Below the pieces are notes generated by a model. The model had not been told where the DNA came from. It did no database searches and worked only from the letters and a program-made list of their open reading frames with translations. A stretch of 33,245 bases of DNA from CAYLLT01 sp964591605 (GTDB lineage Bacteria; Planctomycetota; Phycisphaerae; UBA1845; PWPN01): positions 1-33,245 of the forward strand of contig CAZQEN010000036.1 of assembly GCA_964591605.1 (NCBI GenBank). The letters are read 5' to 3'. Below are positions 33,065 to 33,245 of this stretch, piece by piece; the first letter of the stretch is position 1; every line of letters starts with the position of its first letter. The translations under genes and the position numbers were made by a program.

Positions 33065-33112
33065 GCACCTTACCAGGAGGGGCGAGGCGAATTGGTGGGC
33101 AGGAGGTGAGCA

Positions 33113-33245
33113 ATGACCGCGTATCGCCTCTTCATCCCGGGGATGGTCTGCGGATCGGCCGTGGACAGCATTGAGCGAACGCTGCGTAACCTCGCAGGCG
33201 TCCGCGAGGTCGAGCCGGAGACCCACCAGCACGTCATTCGCGTCG
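33113..33245 (+). CDS. Heavy-metal-associated (HMA) domain protein, 5' part only
   Basis: Only 44 residues lie in the window. The ATG at 33113 has an excellent AGGAGGTGA 6 bases upstream. MTAYRLFIPGMVCGSAVDSI followed by RTLRNLAGVREVEPETHQHV fits the beta-alpha-beta start of an HMA fold. The usual metal-binding GMxCxxC here reads GMVCGSA, so the second cysteine is missing and copper-type binding would be altered or lost. It may be a stand-alone metallochaperone-like protein or the first domain of a larger protein; the rest lies outside the window. Confidence 0.65.
   Translation, partial: MTAYRLFIPGMVCGSAVDSIERTLRNLAGVREVEPETHQHVIRV

Larger units (their letters stand above)
32287..33112. other. 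Long intergenic region with several hairpins
   Basis: The region separates the kinase (-) from the heavy-metal-domain gene (+). It holds a GGACTCG/CGAGTCC hairpin (32336-32363), a 12-bp hairpin (32376-32404), a candidate structured RNA with terminator (32420-32522), a GCCCCC/GGGGGC hairpin (33004-33023) and an extended -10 box (33056-33064). Between 32523 and 33003 I see no gene: the plus-strand frame open there has no ribosome binding site and low-complexity arginine/glycine content. Confidence 0.45.

Overview
The window is GC-rich bacterial chromosome. It most resembles a member of the Planctomycetota, possibly Phycisphaerae-like; this is an inference from gene content, not from a marker gene. 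Pointers are a PEP-CTERM protein, two secreted proteins with a paired EF-hand (dockerin-like) C-terminus, a heparinase II/III-like enzyme, a ThuA and sugar-isomerase cluster, and many secreted carbohydrate-active proteins next to sparse housekeeping genes. There are no rRNA or tRNA genes, no CRISPR array, no recognisable transposase or phage gene. Genes sit in short runs on alternating strands.

Layout. 1-2875 (-): large heparinase II/III-like polysaccharide lyase, cut by the window edge, divergent from an AAA+ ATPase with an N-terminal winged-helix region (3103-4428). 4828-9310: secreted dockerin-like protein, DUF488 and hemerythrin-like proteins, PEP-CTERM protein, and an unrecognised secreted protein. 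9324-13608: membrane-anchored TPR protein, GspE/PilB-type ATPase, small unknown protein. 13771-20193: secreted GH18 protein with dockerin-like tail; a two-gene operon of 2-hydroxyacid dehydrogenase and HpcH/HpaI aldolase; then, divergently, a ThuA/sugar-isomerase fusion and a second copy of the isomerase domain. 20391-22974: PhnP-like metallo-hydrolase, AcpS, and a translationally coupled TetR-DinB pair. 23279-29423: creatinase-like M24 protein with a degenerate metal site, probable lipoprotein, GH51-like glycosidase with an inserted sugar-binding-type domain, and SLC13-type permease. 29546-32286 (-): a globin-coupled histidine kinase followed by an NtrC-type sigma-54 activator. 33113 to the end: start of a heavy-metal-associated domain protein.

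How it fits together. Heparinase-like, GH18 and GH51-like enzymes, sugar isomerases, an aldolase/dehydrogenase pair and an anion permease are consistent with a polysaccharide-degrading lifestyle. The kinase/NtrC pair looks like a heme-based gas sensor driving sigma-54 promoters elsewhere.

The most unusual signal lies between genes. At least six places carry short arrays with a strict 7- or 8-base period, each with a different unit. There are also a 30-bp tandem repeat, a ~140-bp MITE-like inverted repeat, a near-perfect 34-base palindrome, a 17/18-bp inverted repeat pair, and a candidate structured RNA ending in a good intrinsic terminator (32420-32522).
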